Shown in pieces: positions 45,402 to 63,053 of a stretch of DNA of 64,000 bases. Position 1 is the stretch's first letter. Every line of letters starts with the position of its first letter. Under the pieces are notes generated by a model that worked only from the letters and a program-made list of their open reading frames with translations, was not told where the DNA came from and searched no databases. This DNA is from Hydrogenimonas cancrithermarum. Lineage in GTDB: Bacteria > Campylobacterota > Campylobacteria > Campylobacterales > Hydrogenimonadaceae. The position numbers were made by a program, and so were the translations under genes. The DNA lies in NCBI RefSeq assembly GCF_030296055.1, contig NZ_AP027370.1:1476501-1540500 (forward strand), read 5' to 3'.

Positions 45402-46667
45402 ATGTCATTCGAGACTTTAAATCTGAACCCCCAAATCCAGCGTGCCATCAAAGAAGAGGGCTATACCCAACCGACACCGATCCAGGCGCAGGCGATTCCG
45501 ACGATTCTGGACGGCAAAGACCTTCTCGCGGCTGCACAGACCGGTACCGGTAAGACGGCGGCCTTTACACTTCCGATGCTCCAGAAACTGAGCAGCAAAA
45601 AGGGCGAGGGAAAACGCTACGTCCGTGCCCTCGTCCTGACACCGACTCGCGAACTGGCGGCGCAGGTACACCAGAGTGTGCGAACCTACGGCAAGTACCT
45701 CAAGCTCAAGAGTGTCGAGATCTACGGCGGTGTGAGTATTCAGCCCCAGACACGCGCGCTTCGCAACGGCGTCGACATCCTCGTCGCAACGCCGGGACGA
45801 CTGCTCGACCACGTCAACCAGGGCCACGTCGATCTGAGCAAGGTCGAAGTGCTCGTCCTCGACGAAGCGGACAGAATGCTCGATATGGGCTTCATCAACG
45901 ATATCAAAAAGATCATTGCCGATCTGCCGCACTTCAGACAGAATCTGCTCTTTTCGGCGACCTTCTCCGATGAGATCAAACGCCTGAGCAAATCGATTCT
46001 CAAAGAGCCTGAGATGATCAAAGTCGCCGCCGACAACACCACAGCCGACCGTATCAAGCAGACGGTCCACCCGGTCGACAAAGCGAAAAAAGCCGATCTG
46101 CTGAGCCATCTGATCGGATCGAACAACTGGCAGCAGGTACTGGTTTTCACCCGTACCAAGCATGGTGCCGACAAACTCTCCAAACGTTTGGCGCAGGATG
46201 GCCTCCCCTCGACGTCGATTCATGGCAACAAGACGCAAGCGGCGCGTATGAAGGCGCTCAAAGCCTTCAAAGACGGCCGTGTCCGCGTCCTCGTCGCCAC
46301 CGATGTCGCCGCGCGCGGTATCGATATCGACAAACTTGGCCAGGTGGTCAACTTCGACCTGCCGGAAGTGGCGGAGGATTATGTGCATCGTATCGGCCGA
46401 ACAGGCCGTGCAGGCAACGCCGGCGAAGCCTTCTCGCTCGTCTGTATCGACGAGAGACATCTATTGCACCGCATCGAAAAACTGACATCGAGCGAAATCG
46501 AAAAAGTGCTCGTCGACGGTTACCATCCGGACCCATCGATCAAGGCAGAACCGGTCAAGAAACGCGGCGGAAACGGCCGCCGTCGAAGTTTCGGCAGCAG
46601 GAATCACGCAGAACAACATGCCTCGCGACCACACCGCAGCGGCAACTTTCAGCGCAAAAGCCGCTGA
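45402..46667 (+). CDS. rhlE: DEAD-box ATP-dependent RNA helicase (RhlE-type)
   Basis: 421 residues with all helicase motifs: Q motif and [10 protein letters not shown], motif I AQTGTGKT, Ia [15 protein letters not shown] (DEAD), [33 protein letters not shown], and a basic Arg/Gly-rich tail. Remodels RNA in ribosome assembly or decay, often cold induced. Long upstream region with direct repeats; two hairpins end the unit. Confidence 0.95.
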   Translation: MSFETLNLNPQIQRAIKEEGYTQPTPIQAQAIPTILDGKDLLAAAQTGTGKTAAFTLPMLQKLSSKKGEGKRYVRALVLTPTRELAAQVHQSVRTYGKYLKLKSVEIYGGVSIQPQTRALRNGVDILVATPGRLLDHVNQGHVDLSKVEVLVLDEADRMLDMGFINDIKKIIADLPHFRQNLLFSATFSDEIKRLSKSILKEPEMIKVAADNTTADRIKQTVHPVDKAKKADLLSHLIGSNNWQQVLVFTRTKHGADKLSKRLAQDGLPSTSIHGNKTQAARMKALKAFKDGRVRVLVATDVAARGIDIDKLGQVVNFDLPEVAEDYVHRIGRTGRAGNAGEAFSLVCIDERHLLHRIEKLTSSEIEKVLVDGYHPDPSIKAEPVKKRGGNGRRRSFGSRNHAEQHASRPHRSGNFQRKSR

Positions 46668-46674
46668 AACCGTT

Positions 46675-46703
46675 TCCCGGATTCTCTTCCGGGATACTTC
46701 TTC
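46675..46703 (+). terminator. Terminator of rhlE, first hairpin
   Basis: TCCCGGA/TCCGGGA, perfect 7 bp with a 6-base loop (46675-46694), followed by TACTTCTTC. Starts 8 bases after the stop. Confidence 0.75.
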
Positions 46704-46735
46704 AACCGATGTATACTGCGGAACATCGGTTCTTT
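46704..46735 (+). terminator. Second tandem terminator-like hairpin after rhlE
   Basis: AACCGATGT (46704-46712) and ACATCGGTT (46723-46731), perfect 9 bp, 10-base loop, then CTTT. It directly follows the first hairpin and precedes the reductase gene. Confidence 0.65.
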
Positions 46736-46811
46736 AAATCTCCCACCTCTTCAAAGAAAATAAAAAGAAAAACCTTGTAAAATAGTGCCAGTTTCAAAGA
46801 AGGCACGAATC

Positions 46812-48518
46812 ATGATGATGCAACCTGAACACCTGACCGAAAAACGATATGAGAAATACAAAAGTGCACTGCGTCCCTACGACTATTTTCCGGAGATCGA
46901 AACGCTCGATTTCGAGAGTCTGGCCGAAAGCGACCGTGTCTATCTGCAGGATTTTGGCATCTTCAACTCCGAACTGGAAGAGGAGATGTTCATGCTGCGC
47001 GTACGGGTACCCGGCGGGCGCGTCGGTGCCGAAAATTTCAAGGCGATTGCCGAACTGGTGGAGAAGCACGATCTGACGTTGCTGCTGACGGCACGTTCGG
47101 GCATGCAGTTGCACGGCATAGAGCCGGAGAATGTGCTGGAACTCTTCAACCGCATCAATGCGATGGATGGGCTCAGTACCTGGCAGACGTTCGGTGACAA
47201 TGTCCGGAACATCGTCACCGATCCCTTCGATGGCCGGGGTAGAAGCTGTGAAATCGAATCTTATCCCATCATTCAACAGCTCCACGGCTATTTCCTCAAA
47301 AATCCGGAACTGGTCGGAATGCTGCCGCGGCGCATCTCCATCGGTATCACCGGAATGCGCGAAAACAGTTGGCCTCTCTTTTCGAACGATCTCTTCTTCG
47401 GGTTGGCCGAACGGGAAGGCGAAAAGGGCTTCAACGTCTATATGGGCGGAAAAAACACGGAAGTGTCGAAGCCGGCCGATATATTTCTGCCGGCGGAGGA
47501 GGTGGCAGACTTCGCCAGAGCGGTCGTCGAAGCGTTCAATCGCTATGGCCTGCGGGAAAAGCGTATGAAGAGCCGCCTTTTTCACATGATCGAACACTAC
47601 GGTATGGAACAGGTCAAGGCCTTCATCGGTGAATTCTATGGCAAAACGTGGTGTCCGGCGGGGAAATCGCTGCTGCGCAAGCGCCATTTCAGCGATTTCG
47701 AACCGCTTTCGGACGGCACATACGGCTACCGCTACCGCACCGATTACGGGCTCGTTACGCCGCAGGAGATAAGAGCCGTATCGGACTATGCGGCAAAATA
47801 CAGGGCGGATGTGCGCATCGGTATCGACCAGCAGCTCTATATCCTTGGCGTTCCCGATAAATCGGTTCCGTTTGAGGTACGCGACACGTCGCCGACGGTC
47901 GTGGCGTGTGCGGGGAGCGAATATTGCCCCTTTTCCTACTGGAGCATCAAAGAGGAGGCGCACTATCTGCCGCGAGAAGAGCTTGCCGAGCATGATATCA
48001 AAGTGGGCTTTTCGGGATGTTTGAAGGGGTGTGGCCGGCACAAGCACGCCGATATCGGGATTGTGGGGCTTCGAAACAGCAAGTTCGGGAAGAACGACAG
48101 GTCTGCACGAATTTTTCTCGGATGCGAATACACGAAAGGAAAACGGCCGGCCGAAGTGGTTTTCCGTACGATTCCGGTGGGCGAGATGTCTACGATGGTC
48201 TCTCTTCTGGTCGATGAATACAAAAAGAGCGGAGCGGACGACTTCGAAGCTTTTACCGCCAATGTGCTCAATCGCTTCGATGAGAGTTTTGTCGAGTTGT
48301 TCTTTCTGGCACGGCGTGAAAGCGGGGCGGATATTCGGCTCGATCCGCAACAGGATCCTGATACGTTGTTGAAACAATTTGGCGAGAGATACTACGTAAA
48401 AATTGCCGAGCAGGATGGTTTTGCAAAAGCGTCTGACGCCATCGTCAAAGCGCTCTGGTATGCCGAAGAGATCGCTGTGGTGAAGCACATGGATCCTTCG
48501 AAACGGCGAAGCAGGTAA
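46812..48518 (+). CDS. Sulfite/nitrite reductase, sirohaem-[4Fe-4S] type
   Basis: 568 residues. Catalyses six-electron reduction of sulfite to sulfide or nitrite to ammonia; sequence alone does not decide which. Two ferredoxin-like halves; the sirohaem/cluster cysteines lie at about C366 and C372 (CAGSEYC) and C403 and C407 (CLKGC). Sirohaem-contact arginines are plausible in TARSGMQLHGIE. Start ATG 46812 (46815 and 46818 are close alternatives). No cys or nir genes are next to it. Followed 5 bases later by a small helical protein. Confidence 0.9.
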   Translation: MMMQPEHLTEKRYEKYKSALRPYDYFPEIETLDFESLAESDRVYLQDFGIFNSELEEEMFMLRVRVPGGRVGAENFKAIAELVEKHDLTLLLTARSGMQLHGIEPENVLELFNRINAMDGLSTWQTFGDNVRNIVTDPFDGRGRSCEIESYPIIQQLHGYFLKNPELVGMLPRRISIGITGMRENSWPLFSNDLFFGLAEREGEKGFNVYMGGKNTEVSKPADIFLPAEEVADFARAVVEAFNRYGLREKRMKSRLFHMIEHYGMEQVKAFIGEFYGKTWCPAGKSLLRKRHFSDFEPLSDGTYGYRYRTDYGLVTPQEIRAVSDYAAKYRADVRIGIDQQLYILGVPDKSVPFEVRDTSPTVVACAGSEYCPFSYWSIKEEAHYLPREELAEHDIKVGFSGCLKGCGRHKHADIGIVGLRNSKFGKNDRSARIFLGCEYTKGKRPAEVVFRTIPVGEMSTMVSLLVDEYKKSGADDFEAFTANVLNRFDESFVELFFLARRESGADIRLDPQQDPDTLLKQFGERYYVKIAEQDGFAKASDAIVKALWYAEEIAVVKHMDPSKRRSR

Positions 48519-48523
48519 CCGGT

Positions 48524-48883
48524 ATGGAAGAGAAAAAAAGAGAGAAATATCTGCAGACACGCTACAAAAGAGAACTGGAGCGCTATCTGAACCGTGTCGT
48601 CAATTATGCGCAGCAGGAGTCGTTTTCGAAAGAGGGGTATGAAGCCTGGATCGACAAAGTGACAAAAAGGCTGCTGGAGGCGGAAAAGGTGCCCCTCTAC
48701 AATGATTATTACGAGAAACTCGAAGCTTTCATCGAAAAGACGCATCGGATGAAAGAGAGTAACTTGGATAGTGACGAAATACAGGCGGAGATATTGCACG
48801 ATGCCAACCAGATTCGCAAGGAAAAGCGCAAGAAAACATATAACAGAAAAGATAGAAAGAGAGCTTTCGAAGACGAATTTTGA
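48524..48883 (+). CDS. Small charged helical protein of unknown function
   Basis: 119 residues, very rich in K, E and R, predicted almost entirely helical, with no signal peptide or membrane segment. Not recognised. It starts 5 bases after the reductase stop and so shares its transcript. The basic C-terminal tail (KEKRKKTYNRKDRKR) could bind nucleic acid; that is a guess. Confidence 0.7.
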   Translation: MEEKKREKYLQTRYKRELERYLNRVVNYAQQESFSKEGYEAWIDKVTKRLLEAEKVPLYNDYYEKLEAFIEKTHRMKESNLDSDEIQAEILHDANQIRKEKRKKTYNRKDRKRAFEDEF

Positions 48884-48901
48884 AAAAAATCCGAAAAGTT
48901 C

Positions 48902-48930
48902 TTGACAAGAAATGAAAAAGATATTACAAT
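48902..48930 (+). promoter_or_regulatory. Promoter of the tRNA-Thr-Tyr-Gly-Thr cluster
   Basis: TTGACA (48902-48907), 17-base spacer, TACAAT (48925-48930), 18 bases before the first tRNA. Same geometry as the other tRNA cluster promoter. Confidence 0.8.
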
Positions 48931-48948
48931 TGCACTCCAATTTCAAAC

Positions 48949-49025
48949 GCCGGTGTAGCTCAGTTGGCTAGAGCAGCTGATTTGTAATCAGCAGGTCGCG
49001 GGTTCGAGTCCCATCACCGGCTCCA
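48949..49025 (+). tRNA. tRNA-Thr (anticodon TGT)
   Basis: Acceptor stem GCCGGTG/CACCGGC, anticodon stem GCTGA/TCAGC with loop TTTGTAA, discriminator T, CCA encoded (49023-49025). Confidence 0.97.
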
Positions 49026-49063
49026 TTTTTTAATTTGTCAGTGTTTGTACCAGAGTGACAACT

Positions 49064-49149
<86 letters not shown>

Positions 49150-49165
49150 TTTTGTCGTAAGCGAT

Positions 49166-49242
49166 GCGGGAGTAGCTCAGTTGGCTAGAGCATCAGCCTT
49201 CCAAGCTGAGGGTCGCGGGTTCGAGTCCCGTTTCCCGCTCCA
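49166..49242 (+). tRNA. tRNA-Gly (anticodon TCC)
   Basis: Acceptor GCGGGAG/TTCCCGC (one G-T pair), anticodon loop CTTCCAA, discriminator T, CCA encoded (49240-49242). Confidence 0.95.
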
Positions 49243-49319
49243 TCGATTCTGGGAGCTGAAATATTTTTTGATTCTTGCAATTAGATTCACCCTGATATTC
49301 ACTCCTAGTAAAAACCAAT

Positions 49320-49394
49320 GCCCAGATAGCTCAGTGGCAGAGCACTTCCTTGGTAAGGAAGAGGTCGGCGGTTCAATCCCGCTTCTGGGCTCCA
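49320..49394 (+). tRNA. tRNA-Thr (anticodon GGT)
   Basis: Acceptor GCCCAGA/TCTGGGC, anticodon stem TTCCT/AGGAA with loop TGGTAAG-type frame giving GGT, discriminator T, CCA encoded (49392-49394). It is 183 bases before tuf. Confidence 0.95.
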
Positions 49395-49467
49395 CGCCCA
49401 AACGCCGATAATATCGGGGTTCAAAGAGGCTACGGAGCACACAAGCACAAAATGACAAATTTTTTGG

Positions 49468-49473
49468 TATAAT
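49468..49473 (+). promoter_or_regulatory. -10 element of tuf
   Basis: A perfect TATAAT, 105 bases before the tuf start. No clear -35 hexamer; the upstream sequence is T-rich, as often in this phylum. The transcript would begin near 49480, giving a leader of about 100 bases. Confidence 0.6.
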
Positions 49474-49490
49474 ACGGCCCACAAATTGGC

Positions 49491-49551
49491 AGGGTGCCTC
49501 TGTAAACAGGCTCATAAGAGTTTTTTGCGGGAATGTTTGCAGAGGTACCCT
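49491..49551 (+). promoter_or_regulatory. 17-bp stem-loop in the tuf leader
   Basis: Left arm 49491-49507 and right arm 49535-49551 pair along all 17 positions, 15 Watson-Crick and two G-U. The 27-base loop contains a smaller hairpin CTC-ATAA-GAG (49511-49520) directly followed by six T, like a small terminator. The right arm ends 26 bases before the tuf ATG. Probably an RNA control element for EF-Tu; I know no named family that fits. Confidence 0.6.
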
Positions 49552-49577
49552 ATTTTAATTCTTTTATGGAGGACACT

Positions 49578-50777
49578 ATGGCTAAGGAAAAATTCGAACG
49601 AACCAAGCCGCACGTAAACATCGGTACTATCGGTCACGTCGACCATGGTAAAACTACACTGACAGCTGCGATCACTGCAGTTCTCGCTACCAAAGGTGAT
49701 GCAGAGCTGATGGATTACGATCAGATCGACAACGCACCGGAAGAGCGCGAGCGCGGTATTACAATCGCTACATCTCACGTTGAATATGAGACTGACAAGC
49801 GCCACTACGCACACGTCGACTGCCCGGGTCACGCCGACTACGTCAAAAACATGATTACAGGTGCTGCTCAGATGGATGGCGCGATTCTCGTCGTTTCTGC
49901 AGCGGATGGCCCGATGCCGCAAACACGCGAGCACATCCTCCTCTCTCGTCAGGTAGGCGTTCCTTACATCGTTGTATTCATGAACAAAGCGGACATGGTT
50001 GACGATGAAGAACTCCTCGAGCTGGTCGAGATGGAGATTCGTGAACTTCTGAGCGAATATGACTTCCCGGGTGACGATACTCCGGTTATCGCAGGTTCTG
50101 CCCTCAAAGCGCTTGAAGAAGCGAAAAGCGGCACACTTGGCGAGTGGAGCGAAAAGATCCTCGAGCTGATGGACGCAGTCGACGAGTACATCCCGACACC
50201 TGAGCGCGAAACTGACAAAGACTTCCTGATGCCGATCGAAGACGTCTTCTCAATTTCTGGACGTGGTACGGTTGTTACAGGTCGTATCGAGCGCGGTAAA
50301 GTGTGTGTCGGTGACACAATCGAGATCGTCGGTATCCGTGATACGCAGACTACGACTGTTACAGGCGTCGAGATGTTCCGTAAAGAGATGGATTGCGGTG
50401 AAGCGGGCGACAACTGTGGTGTTCTTCTTCGCGGTACGAAAAAAGAAGATGTCGAGCGCGGTATGGTTCTTTGTAAGCCTGGCTCAATCACGCCTCATAC
50501 ACAATTTGAAGCTGAAATCTATGTTCTTACAAAAGAGGAAGGCGGACGCCATACTCCGTTCTTCAACGGATACCGCCCGCAGTTCTATGTACGTACAACT
50601 GACGTGACAGGCGCTATTACGCTTCCTGAGGGAACCGAAATGGTTATGCCTGGCGACAACGTTAAAATCACAGCTGAACTTATCGCACCGATCGCAATGG
50701 AAGAGGGTACACGTTTCGCAATCCGCGAAGGTGGACGTACTGTCGGCGCGGGTGTTGTTTCTAAGATCATCAAGTAA
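49578..50777 (+). CDS. tuf: Translation elongation factor Tu
   Basis: Brings aminoacyl-tRNA to the ribosome as a GTP complex. 399 residues. GTPase motifs: GHVDHGKT (19-26), the switch segment [31 protein letters not shown]. Domains 2 and 3 are complete. ATG 49578 with GGAGG upstream is chosen over an earlier ATG at 49533 inside the leader hairpin. tuf sits with tRNAs and rpmG rather than after fusA. Confidence 0.98.
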   Translation: MAKEKFERTKPHVNIGTIGHVDHGKTTLTAAITAVLATKGDAELMDYDQIDNAPEERERGITIATSHVEYETDKRHYAHVDCPGHADYVKNMITGAAQMDGAILVVSAADGPMPQTREHILLSRQVGVPYIVVFMNKADMVDDEELLELVEMEIRELLSEYDFPGDDTPVIAGSALKALEEAKSGTLGEWSEKILELMDAVDEYIPTPERETDKDFLMPIEDVFSISGRGTVVTGRIERGKVCVGDTIEIVGIRDTQTTTVTGVEMFRKEMDCGEAGDNCGVLLRGTKKEDVERGMVLCKPGSITPHTQFEAEIYVLTKEEGGRHTPFFNGYRPQFYVRTTDVTGAITLPEGTEMVMPGDNVKITAELIAPIAMEEGTRFAIREGGRTVGAGVVSKIIK

Positions 50778-50789
50778 CACACGAAACTA

Positions 50790-50811
50790 AAGGCAGCCGA
50801 CAGGCTGCCTT
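50790..50811 (+). terminator. Strong hairpin after tuf
   Basis: AAGGCAGCC (50790-50798) and GGCTGCCTT (50803-50811), perfect 9 bp with a GACA loop, 12 bases past the stop and 19 before rpmG. There is no U-run, so it may attenuate, protect the tuf 3' end or be a processing site rather than stop transcription. Confidence 0.55.
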
Positions 50812-50830
50812 CGCCTAAGGATCAAACAAG

Positions 50831-50989
50831 ATGAGAATCAATATAGGACTCAAGTGCAGCGAGTGTGGCGAAATCAACTACACGACGACTAAAAACTCGA
50901 AGACTCATACTGAAAAGTTCGAGACGAAAAAGTTTTGTCCGCGCTGCAACAAGCACACACTTCATAAAGAAGTAAAACTCAAAAGCTAA
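50831..50989 (+). CDS. rpmG: 50S ribosomal protein L33, zinc type
   Basis: 52 residues, [20 protein letters not shown], with CxxC pairs (CSEC and CPRC) binding zinc. Between tuf and tRNA-Trp, the usual place in this group. Confidence 0.96.
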   Translation: MRINIGLKCSECGEINYTTTKNSKTHTEKFETKKFCPRCNKHTLHKEVKLKS

Positions 50990-51016
50990 TCCCGCAAGGG
51001 ATTCTAGCTTTTCGAT

Positions 51017-51092
51017 AGGGCAGTAGCTCCAATGGTAGAGCATCGGTCTCCAAAACCGAGTGTTGGGGGTTCGAGTCCCTCCTGCCCTGCCA
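51017..51092 (+). tRNA. tRNA-Trp (anticodon CCA)
   Basis: Acceptor AGGGCAG/CTGCCCT, anticodon loop CTCCAAA, discriminator G, CCA encoded (51090-51092). Embedded between rpmG and secE, so cut out of a messenger-type transcript. Confidence 0.97.
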
Positions 51093-51110
51093 CGTTAAGG
51101 AAAACAAATC

Positions 51111-51290
51111 ATGGAAAAATTGATTAACTATGTCAACCATGCAAAAATTGAACTATCCAAAGTAATTTTTCCAACCAAAATGCAGGTTAGACAGGCTTTT
51201 TTTGCCGTTTTTCTCGTCGTGACGGTTGTTTCACTCTTTCTGGCACTGATCGACGTGATCATGTCAGCATCGCTTTCCGCGCTCATTTAA
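51111..51290 (+). CDS. secE: Preprotein translocase subunit SecE
   Basis: 59 residues, the short one-helix type. Amphipathic N-terminus (NYVNHAKIELSKVIFPTKMQ) and a single transmembrane helix (about 31-52). Completes the SecYEG channel with secY at 25.8 kb. AAGGAAAAC ribosome site upstream; 10 bases before nusG. Confidence 0.95.
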   Translation: MEKLINYVNHAKIELSKVIFPTKMQVRQAFFAVFLVVTVVSLFLALIDVIMSASLSALI

Positions 51291-51300
51291 GGGGTTTTTG

Positions 51301-51831
51301 ATGGCAGCTAAATGGTACGCAATACAAACCTATGCGGGAAGTGAGCAAAGTGTCAAAAGAGCGATAGAAACGATGGCCGAACAGCTGGGCATCCAAGATC
51401 GCATCGAAGAGATCGTCGTTCCGACCGAAGATGTGATCGAGGTGAAAAACGGGAAGAAAAAAATCACTGAACGATCGCTCTATCCGGGATACGTCTTTGC
51501 AAAAATGGATCTCGATACCGACCTGTGGCACAAGATCCAGTCGCTGCCGCGAGTCTCGCGTTTTATCGGCGAGTCGAAAAAACCGACGCCACTCAGTGAA
51601 AAAGATGTTCAGAATATACTGGACAAAGTTGAAAACCGAGCAGCGCCGAAGCCGAAAATATCTTTCGAACCCGGCGAGATGGTTCGCATTATCGACGGAC
51701 CGTTTGCGAACTTTACCGGTATGGTGGAAGAGTACGATCTCGAGCACGGGAAACTTAAACTGAACGTTTCGATTTTCGGCCGAAGTACACCGGTGGAGAT
51801 CCTCTACTCACAAGTCGAAAAAATAATCTAA
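51301..51831 (+). CDS. nusG: Transcription antitermination factor NusG
   Basis: 176 residues. NGN domain (about 1-115, KWYAIQTYAGSEQSVKRAIE and YPGYVFAKMDLDTD) binds RNA polymerase; the KOW domain (about 125-176, FEPGEMVRIIDGPFANFTG) binds S10 or Rho. ATG 51301 is used rather than the TTG before it. Confidence 0.97.
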   Translation: MAAKWYAIQTYAGSEQSVKRAIETMAEQLGIQDRIEEIVVPTEDVIEVKNGKKKITERSLYPGYVFAKMDLDTDLWHKIQSLPRVSRFIGESKKPTPLSEKDVQNILDKVENRAAPKPKISFEPGEMVRIIDGPFANFTGMVEEYDLEHGKLKLNVSIFGRSTPVEILYSQVEKII

Positions 51832-51852
51832 ACTCAAAAGAAGGGAAACGCA

Positions 51853-52278
51853 ATGGCAAAAAAAGTTGTTGATGAATTCAAGTTGCAAATTCCTGCCGGG
51901 AAGGCGAATCCGTCTCCTCCAGTAGGTCCTGCGCTGGGTCAGCGTGGTGTAAATATTATGGAGTTCTGTAAAGCGTTCAACGAAAAGACCAAAGATATGA
52001 TGGGATACAACATTCCCGTCGTTATCACTGTCTATTCCGACAGAAGCTTTACGTTTATCACGAAAAAGCCTCCTGTCACCGATCTGATCAAAAAAGAGAT
52101 TGGACTGCAAAAAGGTAGTGACAACCCCCTTAAAAACAAAGTGGGTAAAATTACCAAAGAGCAGATCATGAACATCGTGAAAACGAAAATGGATGATCTT
52201 AACGCACACGATGACGAAGCGGCTGCACGTATTATCGAAGGCAGCTGCCGTAGCATGGGCGTCGAGGTAATCGACTAA
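51853..52278 (+). CDS. rplK: 50S ribosomal protein L11
   Basis: 141 residues, [30 protein letters not shown], in the GTPase-associated centre. The C-terminal rRNA-binding domain is complete. Confidence 0.98.
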   Translation: MAKKVVDEFKLQIPAGKANPSPPVGPALGQRGVNIMEFCKAFNEKTKDMMGYNIPVVITVYSDRSFTFITKKPPVTDLIKKEIGLQKGSDNPLKNKVGKITKEQIMNIVKTKMDDLNAHDDEAAARIIEGSCRSMGVEVID

Positions 52279-52287
52279 ACGATCTTC

Positions 52288-52311
52288 ACCGCCAGATCTC
52301 AAAGATGCGGT
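52288..52311 (+). promoter_or_regulatory. Bulged hairpin between rplK and rplA
   Basis: ACCGC, three unpaired bases, ATCT, a 3-base loop, AGAT, GCGGT. A two-part stem with an asymmetric bulge, 29 bases before rplA. L1 commonly binds a bulged stem in its own mRNA; this is a candidate site, on shape alone. Confidence 0.35.
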
Positions 52312-52339
52312 AGCAAAAAAATTTGCGGAGAAAATAATT

Positions 52340-53044
52340 ATGTCCAAAAAAGTTTCAAAACGAGTGCAGAAACTGCTCGAAAAAATCGATACAAACAAAA
52401 CTTATTCTATTGATGAAGCGACAAAACTTGTAAAAGACCTCAAGTCGGCAAAATTCGATGAGACAGTCGAATTGGCTCTACGTCTAAATGTCGATCCGCG
52501 ACATGCCGACCAAATGGTTCGTGGCGCTGTCGTTCTTCCTCATGGAACGGGAAAAAATGTTCGCGTCGCCGTTTTCGCGAAAGGAGCCAAAGCCGACGAA
52601 GCCAAGACAGCGGGAGCTGACGTCGTCGGAGCTGAAGACCTTGTAGAACAGATTCAGAACGGAAATATTGATTTCGACATCGTCATTGCCACACCTGACA
52701 TGATGGGCCAGGTCGGTAAGATCGGCCGTATACTCGGGCCGAAAGGCCTGATGCCGAACCCGAAGACCGGAACGGTCACGATGGATGTCGCACAAGCGGT
52801 CAAAAACGCCAAAGGCGGCCAGGTGAATTTCCGCGTCGACAAAAAAGGTAACATTCATGCCGGTATCGGTAAAGCGAGCTTCGATGCCGAAAAACTGGCT
52901 GAAAACCTCAAGACATTCGTAGCAGCTATCAACAAGCAAAAGCCTGCGGCAGCCAAAGGGCGATATATTCAAAATGCTGCATTGTCATTGACGATGAGCC
53001 CTTCAATAAAGCTCGACACGACCGAGTTGATGGATATCAAATAA
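52340..53044 (+). CDS. rplA: 50S ribosomal protein L1
   Basis: 234 residues. L1 stalk protein that moves tRNA from the E site. Conserved [19 protein letters not shown] (about 130-148) and [22 protein letters not shown]. Confidence 0.98.
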   Translation: MSKKVSKRVQKLLEKIDTNKTYSIDEATKLVKDLKSAKFDETVELALRLNVDPRHADQMVRGAVVLPHGTGKNVRVAVFAKGAKADEAKTAGADVVGAEDLVEQIQNGNIDFDIVIATPDMMGQVGKIGRILGPKGLMPNPKTGTVTMDVAQAVKNAKGGQVNFRVDKKGNIHAGIGKASFDAEKLAENLKTFVAAINKQKPAAAKGRYIQNAALSLTMSPSIKLDTTELMDIK

Positions 53045-53201
53045 ACGATTAGGTTCTGGGAACCACGTTTGGATTTGGGTAACACTTCCGAACCTGAAGA
53101 AAACCCAAAGCTTTTTATCTTAGACTGAAGATAGTTAGGGGCTACAAGCTTAATCGGCTTCATGCCGCCCTTCTTGAAGTCTCAGTCGGAAAGGAGGAAA
53201 C
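53045..53201 (+). promoter_or_regulatory. Structured rplJ leader (L10 leader-like)
   Basis: 157 bases with several nested helices: GGTTC/GAACC (53052-53064), TTTGGGT/ACCCAAA (53074-53080 with 53103-53109), AAGCTT/AAGCTT (53108-53113 with 53146-53151) enclosing TATCT/AGATA, and CGGC/GCCG just before the ribosome site AAGGAGG. Position and branching agree with the L10(L12)4 autoregulatory leader, though kink-turn details were not checked. Confidence 0.55.
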
Positions 53202-53687
53202 ATGACCCGAAGCGAAAAAGAACAGCTCGTTGCACAACTTTCCGATGCATTCAGCGAAGCCAACTGCATCGTCATCTGCGATTTTAAAGGGATGACGGTA
53301 AAGGAGTTGGAAGGCTTCCGAAAAATCGGATTTGAAGCAGGGCTCGGTGCACGCGTCATTAAAAACACGCTTGCGGAACTTGCGTTCAAAAATGCGGGAA
53401 TCGAAGGCGTTGAGTTGCGTGAAACCAACATGGCAATCTGGGGAGAAGATCCGATTGCGACTGCCAAAGCGGTTGCCAAATACGCCAAAGAAAACGACAA
53501 ATTCGTTATCAAAGGCGGTGTGATCGACAAAGTTGCTGTCGATGCTGCGAAAATCGTAGAGTACAGCAAACTCGCTGGCCGCGAAGAGCTGCTTGGAATG
53601 CTTTTGTCCGTATGGACGGCTCCGCTGCGCAATATGGTTTGCGGACTGGACAATCTGGCGAAGAAAAAAGAAGAAGAGGCTGCGTAA
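53202..53687 (+). CDS. rplJ: 50S ribosomal protein L10
   Basis: 161 residues. Base of the L7/L12 stalk. N-terminal RNA-binding domain (TRSEKEQLVAQLSDAFSEAN...), C-terminal helix for L12 dimers. Represses its own operon in most bacteria. Confidence 0.97.
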   Translation: MTRSEKEQLVAQLSDAFSEANCIVICDFKGMTVKELEGFRKIGFEAGLGARVIKNTLAELAFKNAGIEGVELRETNMAIWGEDPIATAKAVAKYAKENDKFVIKGGVIDKVAVDAAKIVEYSKLAGREELLGMLLSVWTAPLRNMVCGLDNLAKKKEEEAA

Positions 53688-53707
53688 CAATAGCCGCAGC
53701 TTGAAAA

Positions 53708-53728
53708 TGGCTGCCTAAAATGCAGCCA
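53708..53728 (+). promoter_or_regulatory. Hairpin between rplJ and rplL
   Basis: TGGCTGC and GCAGCCA, perfect 7 bp with a 7-base loop, no U-run. May adjust the L12:L10 ratio through mRNA processing or stability. Confidence 0.5.
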
Positions 53729-53758
53729 ATAAGATAATATTCCTAATAGGAGATAAAC

Positions 53759-54133
53759 ATGGCAATTACTAAAGAAGAATTGTTCGAATATATTGAAGGT
53801 CTGTCTGTTCTCGAACTCAACGAACTCGTAAAAGAGTTTGAAGAGCGTTTCGGAGTCTCTGCTACACCAATGGTCGTCGCTGGTGCTGCAGGTGGTGAAG
53901 CCGGCGGTGGTGCCGAAGAGCAGACTGAATTTGATGTTGTACTGACAAGCCCGGGTGCTAAGAAAATCAACGTCATCAAAGTTGTCCGCGAAGTTACCGG
54001 CCTTGGTCTCAAAGAGGCGAAAGAGGCTGTTGACAACGCTCCTACTACCATCAAAGAGGCTGTCAGCAAAGAAGAGGCTGAAGAGCTTAAAGCCAAATTC
54101 GAAGAAGCTGGCGCGACTGTCGAAGTTAAATAA
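53759..54133 (+). CDS. rplL: 50S ribosomal protein L7/L12
   Basis: 124 residues, acidic. N-terminal dimer domain, Ala/Gly-rich hinge ([15 protein letters not shown]), C-terminal factor-binding domain with [20 protein letters not shown]. Recruits GTPases to the ribosome. Confidence 0.98.
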   Translation: MAITKEELFEYIEGLSVLELNELVKEFEERFGVSATPMVVAGAAGGEAGGGAEEQTEFDVVLTSPGAKKINVIKVVREVTGLGLKEAKEAVDNAPTTIKEAVSKEEAEELKAKFEEAGATVEVK

Positions 54134-54150
54134 CATTTTAAAACATTTAC

Positions 54151-54179
54151 ATAAAGGGGAGGCTAAACCTTCCCTTTAT
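54151..54179 (+). terminator. Attenuator/terminator between rplL and rpoB
   Basis: 12-bp stem 54151-54162 with 54168-54179 (one G-U pair) and a 5-base loop, followed by CTGTTTTG. Expected to let only part of the transcripts continue into rpoBC, as known for E. coli. Confidence 0.65.
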
Positions 54180-54270
54180 CTGTTTTGTACTACACTTATT
54201 GGTTTTATGCCACTTACCGTATCATTCCTTGATACTTCCCTATGCAACACACTACTGAATGAGGTCTTAG

Positions 54271-62929
<8,659 letters not shown>

Positions 62930-63053
62930 AATCCACTTCTGCCCATTGCACGGATAAAAATTAAAAGATACTTAATTTAAGTTAAATATAATATTTGTTT
63001 GGCTATGATTTGCCATCAATTTTGAGAATACTATCAACAAGAAAGGAATTTGA

